DNA of 64,000 nucleotides, taken from HLUCCA09 sp965277275 (GTDB lineage Bacteria; Pseudomonadota; Alphaproteobacteria; Rhodobacterales; Rhodobacteraceae). Below the pieces are notes generated by a model. The model worked only from the letters and a program-made list of their open reading frames with translations. It was not told the DNA's origin and did not search any database. Both the position numbers and the translations under genes were made by a program. Where the stretch lies: positions 2,914,001 to 2,978,000 of the forward strand of contig CBDICG010000002.1 of assembly GCA_965277275.1 (NCBI GenBank), read 5' to 3'. Of the stretch, positions 34,550-41,831 are shown one piece after another; the stretch's first letter is position 1, and each line of letters begins with the position of its first letter.

Positions 34550-35920
34550 ATGGCGGATACGGCAGCGGCGACAGGGCCGGAGCGAACCCTCTTTGGGACC
34601 GATGGGGTGCGTGGGCGCGCCAACAGTTTTCCGATGACGGCGGAGTTGGCCTTGCGCCTTGGTGCGGCGGCCGGGCGCTATTTTCGCAGTGACCGCAAGG
34701 CCGAGCATCGGGTCGTAATCGGGAAGGATACGCGGCTTTCTGGGTATATGTTCGAGAATGCGCTTACGGCCGGTTTGACCTCCACCGGGATGGAGGTGCT
34801 GCTGCTGGGGCCGGTGCCGACCCCTGCCGTGGGCTATCTGACGCGGTCGATGCGGGCCGATCTGGGGATCATGATCTCCGCCAGTCACAATCCGCACCAT
34901 GACAACGGGATCAAGCTCTTTGGTCCGGACGGCTACAAGCTTTCGGATCGGGCGGAAGCCGAAATCGAGGCGCGGGTGCGCGATGGCGTGGAGCCGGCGC
35001 AAGCCGAGAACATCGGGCGCGCCCGCCGGATTGACGATGGCCGGTTCCGGTATGTTGAGCGCGCCAAGGCTTCGTTTCCGTCGGATCGGTCGTTGTCTGG
35101 CCTGAGGGTGGTGATCGATTGCGCCCACGGGGCCGCCTATCGGACGGCGCCCGAGGTGCTTTGGGAGCTTGGAGCGGAGGTGAAACCCATCGGGGTGGAG
35201 CCGAACGGGTTGAACATCAACGAGGGTTGTGGCTCGACAGATGTTGCCGCAGCGGCCCAGGCCGTTGTGGAGTATCGCGCCGATGTCGGGATCTGCCTCG
35301 ACGGGGACGCCGATCGGGTGATGGTGATCGACGAGCGCGGCCGCGTGGCAGACGGAGATCAGCTCATGGCGCTGCTGGCGGCGCGCTGGGCAGAGGCAGG
35401 GCGGCTGAAGGGAAAGACGCTGGTATCGACTGTGATGTCGAACCTCGGGCTTGAGCGGTATCTCGGCGGGCGTGGGATCGCGCTGGAGCGCACGCCGGTG
35501 GGCGACCGCTATGTCGTTGAGCGGATGCGTGCAGGTGGCTGGAACCTCGGCGGCGAGCAATCCGGCCACATCGTCATGACGGACTATACGACCACCGGTG
35601 ACGGCCTGATTGCAGCGCTGCAGTTTCTTCAGGCGATGGTCGAGACAGGGCGGCCGGCGTCAGAATTGTCGGCGAGCTTCGAGACCGTGCCACAGAAGCT
35701 GGAGAATGTACGCTACGCACCCGGGGCGACGCCGCTCGATACCGATGGCGTCAAGGCGGCGATCCGGTCAGCCGAAGCGCAGCTGGGCGCGTCTGGCCGC
35801 CTTCTGATCCGGAAGTCCGGGACCGAGCCGTTGATCCGCGTGATGGCGGAGTGCGAGGATTTCGTGCTGCTCGATGCGGTCATCCGGGAGGTCGTGGGGG
35901 CGGTGGAAGCCGCGACCTAG
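34550..35920 (+). CDS. glmM: Phosphoglucosamine mutase
   Basis: GlmM converts glucosamine 6-phosphate to the 1-phosphate for peptidoglycan and LPS precursors. The 456-residue protein shows LFGTDGVRGRAN at the start, the phosphoserine site MISASHNPHHDNG, the metal-binding LDGDADRVMV, the sugar loop GGEQSGHIVM and the phosphate loop RKSGTEPLIRVM. The ATG at 34550 gives the normal N-terminus; a weak GGGAAG lies upstream. Confidence 0.96.
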   Translation: MADTAAATGPERTLFGTDGVRGRANSFPMTAELALRLGAAAGRYFRSDRKAEHRVVIGKDTRLSGYMFENALTAGLTSTGMEVLLLGPVPTPAVGYLTRSMRADLGIMISASHNPHHDNGIKLFGPDGYKLSDRAEAEIEARVRDGVEPAQAENIGRARRIDDGRFRYVERAKASFPSDRSLSGLRVVIDCAHGAAYRTAPEVLWELGAEVKPIGVEPNGLNINEGCGSTDVAAAAQAVVEYRADVGICLDGDADRVMVIDERGRVADGDQLMALLAARWAEAGRLKGKTLVSTVMSNLGLERYLGGRGIALERTPVGDRYVVERMRAGGWNLGGEQSGHIVMTDYTTTGDGLIAALQFLQAMVETGRPASELSASFETVPQKLENVRYAPGATPLDTDGVKAAIRSAEAQLGASGRLLIRKSGTEPLIRVMAECEDFVLLDAVIREVVGAVEAAT

Positions 35921-35938
35921 GTCCGGCCGGGGCGGCCG

Positions 35939-35958
35939 GCCCAAGCGTTTCCTTGGGC
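35939..35958. terminator. Hairpin between convergent glmM and Lrp genes
   Basis: GCCCAAG CGTTTC CTTGGGC is a perfect 7-bp stem and 6-base loop between the glmM stop (35920) and the opposing Lrp stop (35989). It is likely a shared terminator. Confidence 0.5.
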
Positions 35959-35988
35959 GTAGAAGAGCGCTTTGGACGGGCGGTGCAT

Positions 35989-36462
35989 TCAGCCCAGGGG
36001 GCCGGGGCGGCGCTCTTCGCTCAGGAGCACGTTGGCCTCGATATTGCCGACGCCGGGAAGGGCCATGATCCGTCGCCGCAGCACGCGCTCGAAATCCGGT
36101 AGATCGCGCGCGGTGACCCTCAGGCGATAGTCGTAGAGGCCAAGCACATGCTCCACGGTCTGGACTTCCGGGATCGCGCTCACGGCGCGCTCGAATTCCT
36201 GGAGTGAAGGGCGGCCCTTGGAGGCCAGCTTCACGCCTAGAAAGACCGTCACGCCAAAGCCCAGGGCTTTGTGATCGAGCCGAAGGCGTCGCCCTGAGAT
36301 GATCCCGGCCTCGGTCAGGCGGCGAATCCGGCGCCATGTTGCGGGTTGCGACATGCCCAGCTTGCGGCCCAGATCGGCAGCGCTCTGGCTGGCATCCTCG
36401 CGCAAGGCGCGCAGAAGCGCGCGGTCTGTTGCGTCAAAGGTCGCCTCGTCGGCCTGGCTCAT
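35989..36462 (-). CDS. Lrp/AsnC family regulator 1
   Basis: This 157-residue protein has an Asn/Leu-responsive helix-turn-helix in the first 60 residues (FDATDRALLRALREDASQSA, SQPATWRRIRRLTEAGII) and a C-terminal RAM ligand domain (VTVFLGVKLAS, VQTVEHVLGLYDYRLRV). The ATG at 36462 overlaps the stop of the upstream Lrp gene by four bases (ATGA), so the two regulators are made together. The pair is divergent from ilvC. Effector likely an amino acid. Confidence 0.92.
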   Translation of the reverse strand: MSQADEATFDATDRALLRALREDASQSAADLGRKLGMSQPATWRRIRRLTEAGIISGRRLRLDHKALGFGVTVFLGVKLASKGRPSLQEFERAVSAIPEVQTVEHVLGLYDYRLRVTARDLPDFERVLRRRIMALPGVGNIEANVLLSEERRPGPLG

Positions 36463-36914
36463 AGGGGCAACGCCTCGTGGTGCTTGATCGAGGCGACGTG
36501 CATCAGAGCCTCGATGTCTGCGATGTGGGGAAGGCGGAGAATGCGCTCACGGTAGAGGCTTTGGTAGTGCGCCATGTCCCGTGCGACCACTGCGAGACGC
36601 ACATCGACACGGCCTAGGAATGTCTGGATCTCCAGAGCTTCAGGGATGCGTCGGGCTTCGTCCAGGAAGTCGTCGAAGGCGTTTGGCTCGGTTTTGTCCA
36701 AAGTGATCCGGAGCGATACCTGTACCGCCCACCCCAGCGCGGCCCAGTCGATGATCGCTTCGTGCCCTTTCAGGATCCCGCGGCTTTTGAGCCGCTCGAG
36801 GCGGCGCCATGCGACGGTCGCCGTGCACCCTGCGGCCTCGGCGAGCGCTGGCGTCTTGAGCGTGGGCTCTGCTTGCAAATGGCGTAGGAGTCGGCGGTCG
36901 AGATCATCGAGCAT
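36459..36914 (-). CDS. Lrp/AsnC family regulator 2
   Basis: This 151-residue protein has the same architecture as its neighbour: helix-turn-helix (LDDLDRRLLRHLQAEPTLKT, CTATVAWRRLERLKSRGIL) and RAM domain (VQVSLRITLDKTEP, ALEIQTFLGRVDVRLAVVA). It is the first gene of the pair and begins 135 bases from ilvC in the opposite direction. A paired TTGCAC/GTGCAA element lies in that gap. Autoregulation and control of ilvC are plausible inferences. Confidence 0.92.
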   Translation of the reverse strand: MLDDLDRRLLRHLQAEPTLKTPALAEAAGCTATVAWRRLERLKSRGILKGHEAIIDWAALGWAVQVSLRITLDKTEPNAFDDFLDEARRIPEALEIQTFLGRVDVRLAVVARDMAHYQSLYRERILRLPHIADIEALMHVASIKHHEALPL

Positions 36915-36948
36915 GAAAATATCATATCTTAGACAAGAAGGAAGGAAG

Positions 36949-36984
36949 TTTGCACATTTCGCATCTTATCTGCAAAGAGTGCAA
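36949..36984. promoter_or_regulatory. Candidate Lrp operator between Lrp pair and ilvC
   Basis: TTTGCA (36949-36954), TGCAAA (36971-36976) and GTGCAA (36979-36984) form overlapping inverted half-sites in the short divergent region upstream of both transcription units. The spacing of about two helix turns suits an Lrp-type dimer array. The assignment is inference. Confidence 0.4.
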
Positions 36985-37049
36985 TTCGTTTTTCCTAGAT
37001 CTCCCTATGGTCGCGACATCAAGTTAGCGAGCGTTCAAGGGAGAACATC

Positions 37050-38072
37050 ATGCGCGTTTATTACGACCGGGATTGCGACATCAATCTCATCAAGGACAAG
37101 AAGGTGGCCATCCTTGGCTACGGGTCGCAGGGTCATGCCCACGCGCTGAACCTGCGCGATAGCGGCGCAAAGAACCTTGTCGTCGCGCTGCGCGAGGGAT
37201 CGCCCTCTGCGAAGAAGGCCGAAGGTGAGGGGCTGCAGGTGATGGGAATCGCCGAGGCCGCTGCGTGGTGCGATCTGATGATGTTCACCATGCCCGACGA
37301 GCTGCAGGCCGAAACCTACCGCAAGTACGTGCACGACAATATCCGCGAAGGTGCCGCGATTGCGTTTGCCCACGGCCTGAACGTGCATTTCGGGCTGATC
37401 GAGCCGAAGCAGGGTGTCGACGTCATCATGATGGCGCCCAAGGGTCCGGGCCACACGGTGCGCGGCGAATACACGAAGGGTGGCGGCGTGCCTTGCCTCG
37501 TGGCCGTTGATACGGACGCATCGGGCAAGGCGCTGGAAATCGGTCTGTCCTATTGCTCGGCCATCGGAGGCGGGCGTTCGGGCATCATCGAGACCAACTT
37601 CAAGGAAGAGTGCGAAACGGACCTCTTCGGTGAGCAGGCGGTGCTGTGCGGTGGCCTGGTTGAGCTGATCCGCATGGGCTTCGAGACCCTCGTGGAAGCT
37701 GGCTACGCGCCCGAGATGGCGTATTTCGAGTGCCTGCATGAAGTGAAGCTGATCGTGGACCTGATCTACGAGGGCGGCATCGCCAACATGAACTACTCGA
37801 TCTCGAACACGGCCGAGTATGGCGAATACGTCAGCGGCCCGCGCATCCTGCCCTACGACGAGACGAAGGCACGGATGAAGGCGGTGCTCGACGACATTCA
37901 GCAGGGCCGCTTCGTGCGCGACTGGATGGCAGAGTGCACCGTTGGCCAGCCGTCGTTCAAGGCGACCCGTCGCAACAATGACGCGCACCAGATCGAGGCC
38001 GTGGGCGAGACCCTGCGCGGCATGATGCCGTGGATCACCGCGGGCAAGATGGTCGACAAAGAGAAGAACTGA
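37050..38072 (+). CDS. ilvC: Ketol-acid reductoisomerase (class I)
   Basis: IlvC makes dihydroxy acids for valine, leucine and isoleucine synthesis using NADPH and Mg2+. The 340-residue length is the class I (short) form. KVAILGYGSQGHAHALNLRD is the Rossmann nucleotide loop, APKGPGHTVR and ETNFKEECETDLFGEQ give the metal and catalytic residues. AAGGGAGAA lies before the ATG at 37050. It is divergent from the Lrp pair and ends with a hairpin. Confidence 0.97.
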   Translation: MRVYYDRDCDINLIKDKKVAILGYGSQGHAHALNLRDSGAKNLVVALREGSPSAKKAEGEGLQVMGIAEAAAWCDLMMFTMPDELQAETYRKYVHDNIREGAAIAFAHGLNVHFGLIEPKQGVDVIMMAPKGPGHTVRGEYTKGGGVPCLVAVDTDASGKALEIGLSYCSAIGGGRSGIIETNFKEECETDLFGEQAVLCGGLVELIRMGFETLVEAGYAPEMAYFECLHEVKLIVDLIYEGGIANMNYSISNTAEYGEYVSGPRILPYDETKARMKAVLDDIQQGRFVRDWMAECTVGQPSFKATRRNNDAHQIEAVGETLRGMMPWITAGKMVDKEKN

Positions 38073-38079
38073 GCTGAGA

Positions 38080-38106
38080 GGCGCGGGGCTGGGCTAGCCC
38101 CGCGCC
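38080..38106 (+). terminator. GC-rich hairpin after ilvC
   Basis: GGCGCGGGGCT GGGCT AGCCCCGCGCC gives a perfect 11-bp stem and 5-base loop, eight bases past the ilvC stop. No T-run, as is common in GC-rich alphaproteobacteria. Confidence 0.7.
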
Positions 38107-38127
38107 CTCTAAGGAACGAAATCGCGA

Positions 38128-38787
38128 TCAGCCGGGAGCCCGCAAGGCAACGTCGAAGTATCCATGCCATGTGAGCGCAATGCCCACCATGTCCCATCCT
38201 TCGTTTACAAGGCCATTCACGACCTTTGGTATGCCATAGGGGATGCTCTCGCCGGGCGACCACCGGGTGTAGTCGTTGAAGAACAGCAGGCCGCCTTGAC
38301 GAAGACGCGGGAGTGCGGCCGCCACGTCTTTGGTGACGCCCTCGAGAGAATGGTCGCCGTCGATGTATATCCAGTCAAAGGTCACGTCTTCGAGGGCCGC
38401 CAAGGCTAGCGAGCTGTCCCCTTGATGAAAGACCACGCGAGGGTCCGCCAGCACATCGTGGTGCGCGCGGCGCGTGAGGTCAAAAAGGTGAAGATGCTTG
38501 ATCCCCGTAGTGCCCAGCAAGTGGCGGGAGAAGTCACCTTGGGCGACCCCAATCTCTGCGCCGACCGGTCCGCGCGCCAGGTCCGCGACCATGCTGTCAC
38601 GATCCGCCCAGACGCGGCACGAGCTGAGGCCGTCCTGGGACAGCGGGTCCGGTATCCCGTCGTAGATAAACAGCGGACGCTGCCAGTTCGCGCACAGCTT
38701 CCATTCCCTTAGCGCGTCCCGAAGATCTTTGACGGCATCTTGAACCTTTCGTCGAAGCTCGGCTTCATCGGCTGGTAATTCGCTCAT
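38128..38787 (-). CDS. Class I SAM-dependent methyltransferase (type 24-like)
   Basis: The 219-residue protein has a Rossmann methyltransferase core: GAEIGVAQGDFSRHLL is motif I, HLFDLTRRAHH motif II, FDWIYIDGDHSLEGVTKDV contains the acidic DGDH segment typical of Methyltransf_24/CmcI-like enzymes, and LPRLRQGGLLFFNDY follows. The substrate is unknown. The ATG at 38787 overlaps the stop of the UbiH-type gene by four bases (ATGA), indicating co-translation. Confidence 0.85.
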   Translation of the reverse strand: MSELPADEAELRRKVQDAVKDLRDALREWKLCANWQRPLFIYDGIPDPLSQDGLSSCRVWADRDSMVADLARGPVGAEIGVAQGDFSRHLLGTTGIKHLHLFDLTRRAHHDVLADPRVVFHQGDSSLALAALEDVTFDWIYIDGDHSLEGVTKDVAAALPRLRQGGLLFFNDYTRWSPGESIPYGIPKVVNGLVNEGWDMVGIALTWHGYFDVALRAPG

Positions 38788-39980
38788 TCGGCCATTCCCG
38801 CTCTCATCAGGGTCAATCGCAACGGCTTGACGCCGTGGATTGTTCTCAGCCCAGTCAAGCGCAGGGCTTGGACCGCCGCTGAAGGGGAACGGGTGACGCG
38901 ATTGAACAGGTCGATGGCGACAACCCGGGCACGGATGTCGGCGCTGCGGATCTGGCTAAACTCTCGAAGCATGTCAGGTGATCCCAGGCTCGCGGCGTTC
39001 GTCTGCGCAAGATCGCGAAGTGCGATCACATCGTTGAGGGATGTGTTGAGGCCCTGCGCGCCGATCGGCGGAACAACGTGGGCGGCCTCGGCGAGGATCG
39101 CGGTTCGTTCGGCTGTCAGGGCAGTGGCCCGCTGCGAGATGATCGGCCAGACCCGCCGCTCGGAGGCAAGCTCCAACGGGCCGAAGTGGTGACAGGACCG
39201 GGCTGACATGGTCGCGTTGAACTCGTCGGCCTCCATGGCGGTGAGTTCCAACGCCCGCGCGCCCGGATTCATCCAGACGAGGGCCGATGCCGGGCGTCCG
39301 CCCACATCGCGCAACGGCACCATCGTGAACGGCCCCCCTTCGTTGTAGATCTCGGTGGAGACGTTCTCGTGCGGAATGGGATGCGTGACCGTGAACGCGA
39401 GCGCCTTCTGCCCGTAGCGCGTGATTTCGACGTCAATCCCGGCAGCGCTGCGCACGGTGGAGTTGCGCCCGTCGGCGGCAACGACGAGGCGAGCGGAGAC
39501 GCTGTTGCCATCGCTCAGCCGGACAATCGCGCCTGCCCTGCGCGTCAGCATGCCGGAAAAGGACACGCCGAAGCGCAGCTCGACGCGAGGCTCCCTGGCC
39601 AGAACGTCCATCAGGCCCTTGGACACCCGCCAATTCAGCAGGTTCCACCCAAAGCACGTCTCCCCCAGATCGGAGGCTCGAAACTCGCGCAAATCGCGAA
39701 CTTCCGGTGGCCAGCCGGCGCTGTCGACGATCCGCAACCCTTCCAGCGGGACAGCATCTTCGCAAACGGCCTTCCAGAGGCCGATCTCTTCGTAGAGTTG
39801 CTTGGCGGGCTGCAGGAAGGCGGTGGATCGCAGGTCCGATCCTTCGCCACGCTGTTCGGTGACGGGAGGTGCCGGAGATACAAGAACTACCGAGAAGCCG
39901 GCATGCGCGAAGGCAAGGGCGGCCGAAAGCCCGGCGATGCCGCCCCCTGCGATAAAGACGTCCGTATGCGTGCGTGCCAT
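38784..39980 (-). CDS. UbiH/UbiF-type FAD-dependent hydroxylase
   Basis: The 398-residue flavoprotein monooxygenase has the FAD-binding DVFIAGGGIAGLSAALAFAH, the second flavin motif VVAADGRNSTVR, and the family C-terminal VPPIGAQGLNTSLNDVIAL, equivalent to AGQGLNLGLRD. It matches the ubiquinone-synthesis hydroxylases. The ATG at 39980 gives the normal start. It is the first gene of a pair with an overlapping methyltransferase. Which ring position it hydroxylates cannot be told from sequence. Confidence 0.88.
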   Translation of the reverse strand: MARTHTDVFIAGGGIAGLSAALAFAHAGFSVVLVSPAPPVTEQRGEGSDLRSTAFLQPAKQLYEEIGLWKAVCEDAVPLEGLRIVDSAGWPPEVRDLREFRASDLGETCFGWNLLNWRVSKGLMDVLAREPRVELRFGVSFSGMLTRRAGAIVRLSDGNSVSARLVVAADGRNSTVRSAAGIDVEITRYGQKALAFTVTHPIPHENVSTEIYNEGGPFTMVPLRDVGGRPASALVWMNPGARALELTAMEADEFNATMSARSCHHFGPLELASERRVWPIISQRATALTAERTAILAEAAHVVPPIGAQGLNTSLNDVIALRDLAQTNAASLGSPDMLREFSQIRSADIRARVVAIDLFNRVTRSPSAAVQALRLTGLRTIHGVKPLRLTLMRAGMAE

Positions 39981-40018
39981 CTTGAGTGCCTCTGGCAATG
40001 GAAGGTGCGGCTGACCGG

Positions 40019-40270
40019 TCAGTTGCCCATCGAGATGATGATGAGCAGGCAAAAGCAGAGCAGTGTCAGGAGCAGGAAGCTCAGAAGCAGCCCCGGAAGC
40101 CCGAAGACAGCTGTTACCGTGCCGAGAAATGCCAGCGCGCCCACGACGCCGCCAAACATGATCCGCTCGGAGTTGTCGGTGACAAGGCCGCGCCACCCCC
40201 TGTCTCTCCGGTCGGGGACATCCGCGAGGACGCGCTCTGCTTCGGTATCTGCGTCTTGTTTCTTGGCCAT
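40019..40270 (-). CDS. Small membrane protein of unknown function
   Basis: The 83-residue protein has a charged N-terminus (about 36 residues, many Asp/Arg) and two adjacent membrane segments (FGGVVGALAFLGTVTAVFG and LLLSFLLLTLLCFCLLIIIS). The ATG at 40270 is 38 bases upstream of the UbiH-type start, so it may lead that transcript. I recognise no family. Confidence 0.65.
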   Translation of the reverse strand: MAKKQDADTEAERVLADVPDRRDRGWRGLVTDNSERIMFGGVVGALAFLGTVTAVFGLPGLLLSFLLLTLLCFCLLIIISMGN

Positions 40271-40307
40271 GAAGTCCTCGTGTGGGTGAACGGTTCAACG
40301 CTCTGGG

Positions 40308-40958
40308 TCAGGCGGGCGAAAGCTGACGCAGAAATGCGGTGAGATCGTCAGTATGATGGTGAATATGTTCGGCGGGATCAGGCTCGGGCGCAACGTGGAT
40401 TGTCCGCATCCCCATCGCGTGCGGCGCGGCAAGATTGCGCGGGTCATCTTCGAACATCGCGGCGCGCTCGGGGGCGAGCCCATCTGCGCCGAAGACAGCG
40501 CGAAAGGCAGCCGTGCGCGGTTTGGGCTGATAGCCTGCATGTTCGATGCCGTAGACGGCGTCAAAGAGCCCCTCCAGGCCGCGGGCCGAGATCACGTCGC
40601 GGGCGTAGGGGGCTGTTCCGTTGGTATAGACAATGCGCCGCCCGGGCAGAGATGCGATGGCGGCTGCAAGCGCGGGGTCGGGCGACAGGATGTCGAACGA
40701 GATGTCGTGGACATGGGTCAGGTAGGCCTCTGGTGCCATTCCATGCTCTTCCATGAGGCCAGCGAGGGTTGTCCCGTGGCGCGCCCAATAGTGCTTGCGC
40801 AGCCTGTCGGCCTCGGCACGGTCAACGCCAAGCAACTCCGCCACCCATGCCGTCATGCGGTCCTCGATCTGGTCGAAGAGCCGCATGTGCGGAGGGTAAA
40901 GCGTGTTGTCGAGGTCAAAGACCCAGACATCGACATAGGAGAACTGCGCAGCCACCAT
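40308..40958 (-). CDS. HAD-family pyrimidine 5'-nucleotidase
   Basis: The 216-residue protein is a HAD hydrolase. DVWVFDLDNTLYPP is motif I with the nucleophile Asp, IVYTNGTAPYARDVI is motif II, and MFEDDPRNLAAPHAMG is motif IV. The cap sequence (FDQIEDRMTAWVAELLGVDR) fits the SDT1-like pyrimidine 5'-nucleotidase group. I chose the ATG at 40958 since the domain starts right after it. It is 37 bases upstream of the small membrane protein on the same strand. Confidence 0.9.
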   Translation of the reverse strand: MVAAQFSYVDVWVFDLDNTLYPPHMRLFDQIEDRMTAWVAELLGVDRAEADRLRKHYWARHGTTLAGLMEEHGMAPEAYLTHVHDISFDILSPDPALAAAIASLPGRRIVYTNGTAPYARDVISARGLEGLFDAVYGIEHAGYQPKPRTAAFRAVFGADGLAPERAAMFEDDPRNLAAPHAMGMRTIHVAPEPDPAEHIHHHTDDLTAFLRQLSPA

Positions 40959-41070
40959 GCAAGCGAGGCTAGTGCGCGCGGGCGAGCTGGCAATCCGTGG
41001 CGCACCAGATGGCTTGCGCTCAGGTCGCTGCACTGTAGCTTCGGAGCTCAAAGTGCAAGGAAGACAATAT

Positions 41071-41721
41071 ATGAGCCCCGACCGCCCGCCGCAGAAAGAC
41101 GCCTACGACATGATCCTCGAGGCGATCGATGTCGGCGTCTACAAACCGGGGGATCGGCTCGTCGAAAGTGAGCTCGCGGACAGGTTCGGTGTGTCGCGCA
41201 CACCGATCCGAGAAGCCCTGCAACGGCTCGAAACGCAAAGCATGCTTGCGCGTGACGGGCGGTCCCTCGTCGTGGCGTCGCTCGATCACAGCCAACTCTC
41301 GGAGCTCTATGTCGTGCGCTCCGAGCTTGAGGGGCTGGCAGCACGCCTTGCGGCGCGCCACGCGGCTGCCGAAGAGATTTCAGTGCTGGAGCAGATGATC
41401 GAAGAGGATAAACGCCTTGTCGATGACCCGCCCGCTCTTGCCCGGGCAAACCGGCGCTTTCATCGGCAGATCCACCTTGCCTCCCACAATCGCTATCTCG
41501 TTCAACAGCTCGACCTCGTCTATCGCTCGATGGCGCTGATGGCGACGACCTCGTTGGCAGCGACCGGGCGCGGTGTCGAAGCGCTCGAGGAGCACGCCCG
41601 GATCGTGGCTGCGATCAAGGCACAGGATGAAGACGGCGCCTATATCGCGCTGAAGAGCCATATCTCGGCCGCCTTCGTGCAGCGCCTGAAGACGGACAGC
41701 GAGCGCGAGTTGCCCTATTAG
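41071..41721 (+). CDS. GntR family regulator (FadR-like)
   Basis: The 216-residue protein has a GntR winged helix (VYKPGDRLVESELADRFGVS followed by RTPIREALQRLE) in the first 75 residues and an all-helical FCD ligand-binding domain with ARANRRFHRQIHLASHN and EEHARIVAAI. The histidines in the latter stretches usually bind a metal. AAGGAAG lies before the ATG at 41071. It is divergent from the HAD nucleotidase. Target and effector unknown. Confidence 0.92.
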   Translation: MSPDRPPQKDAYDMILEAIDVGVYKPGDRLVESELADRFGVSRTPIREALQRLETQSMLARDGRSLVVASLDHSQLSELYVVRSELEGLAARLAARHAAAEEISVLEQMIEEDKRLVDDPPALARANRRFHRQIHLASHNRYLVQQLDLVYRSMALMATTSLAATGRGVEALEEHARIVAAIKAQDEDGAYIALKSHISAAFVQRLKTDSERELPY

Positions 41722-41831
41722 CGCCAACACAGGAGCGCCAGCCGAAGGCGCTCTTCGGCAGGGCCATCGGGTGCGGCTTGCCCTCCCACACTCGTGCCCC
41801 TGCGCGCGCGGCGCGATCCCGAAAGCGGCGG

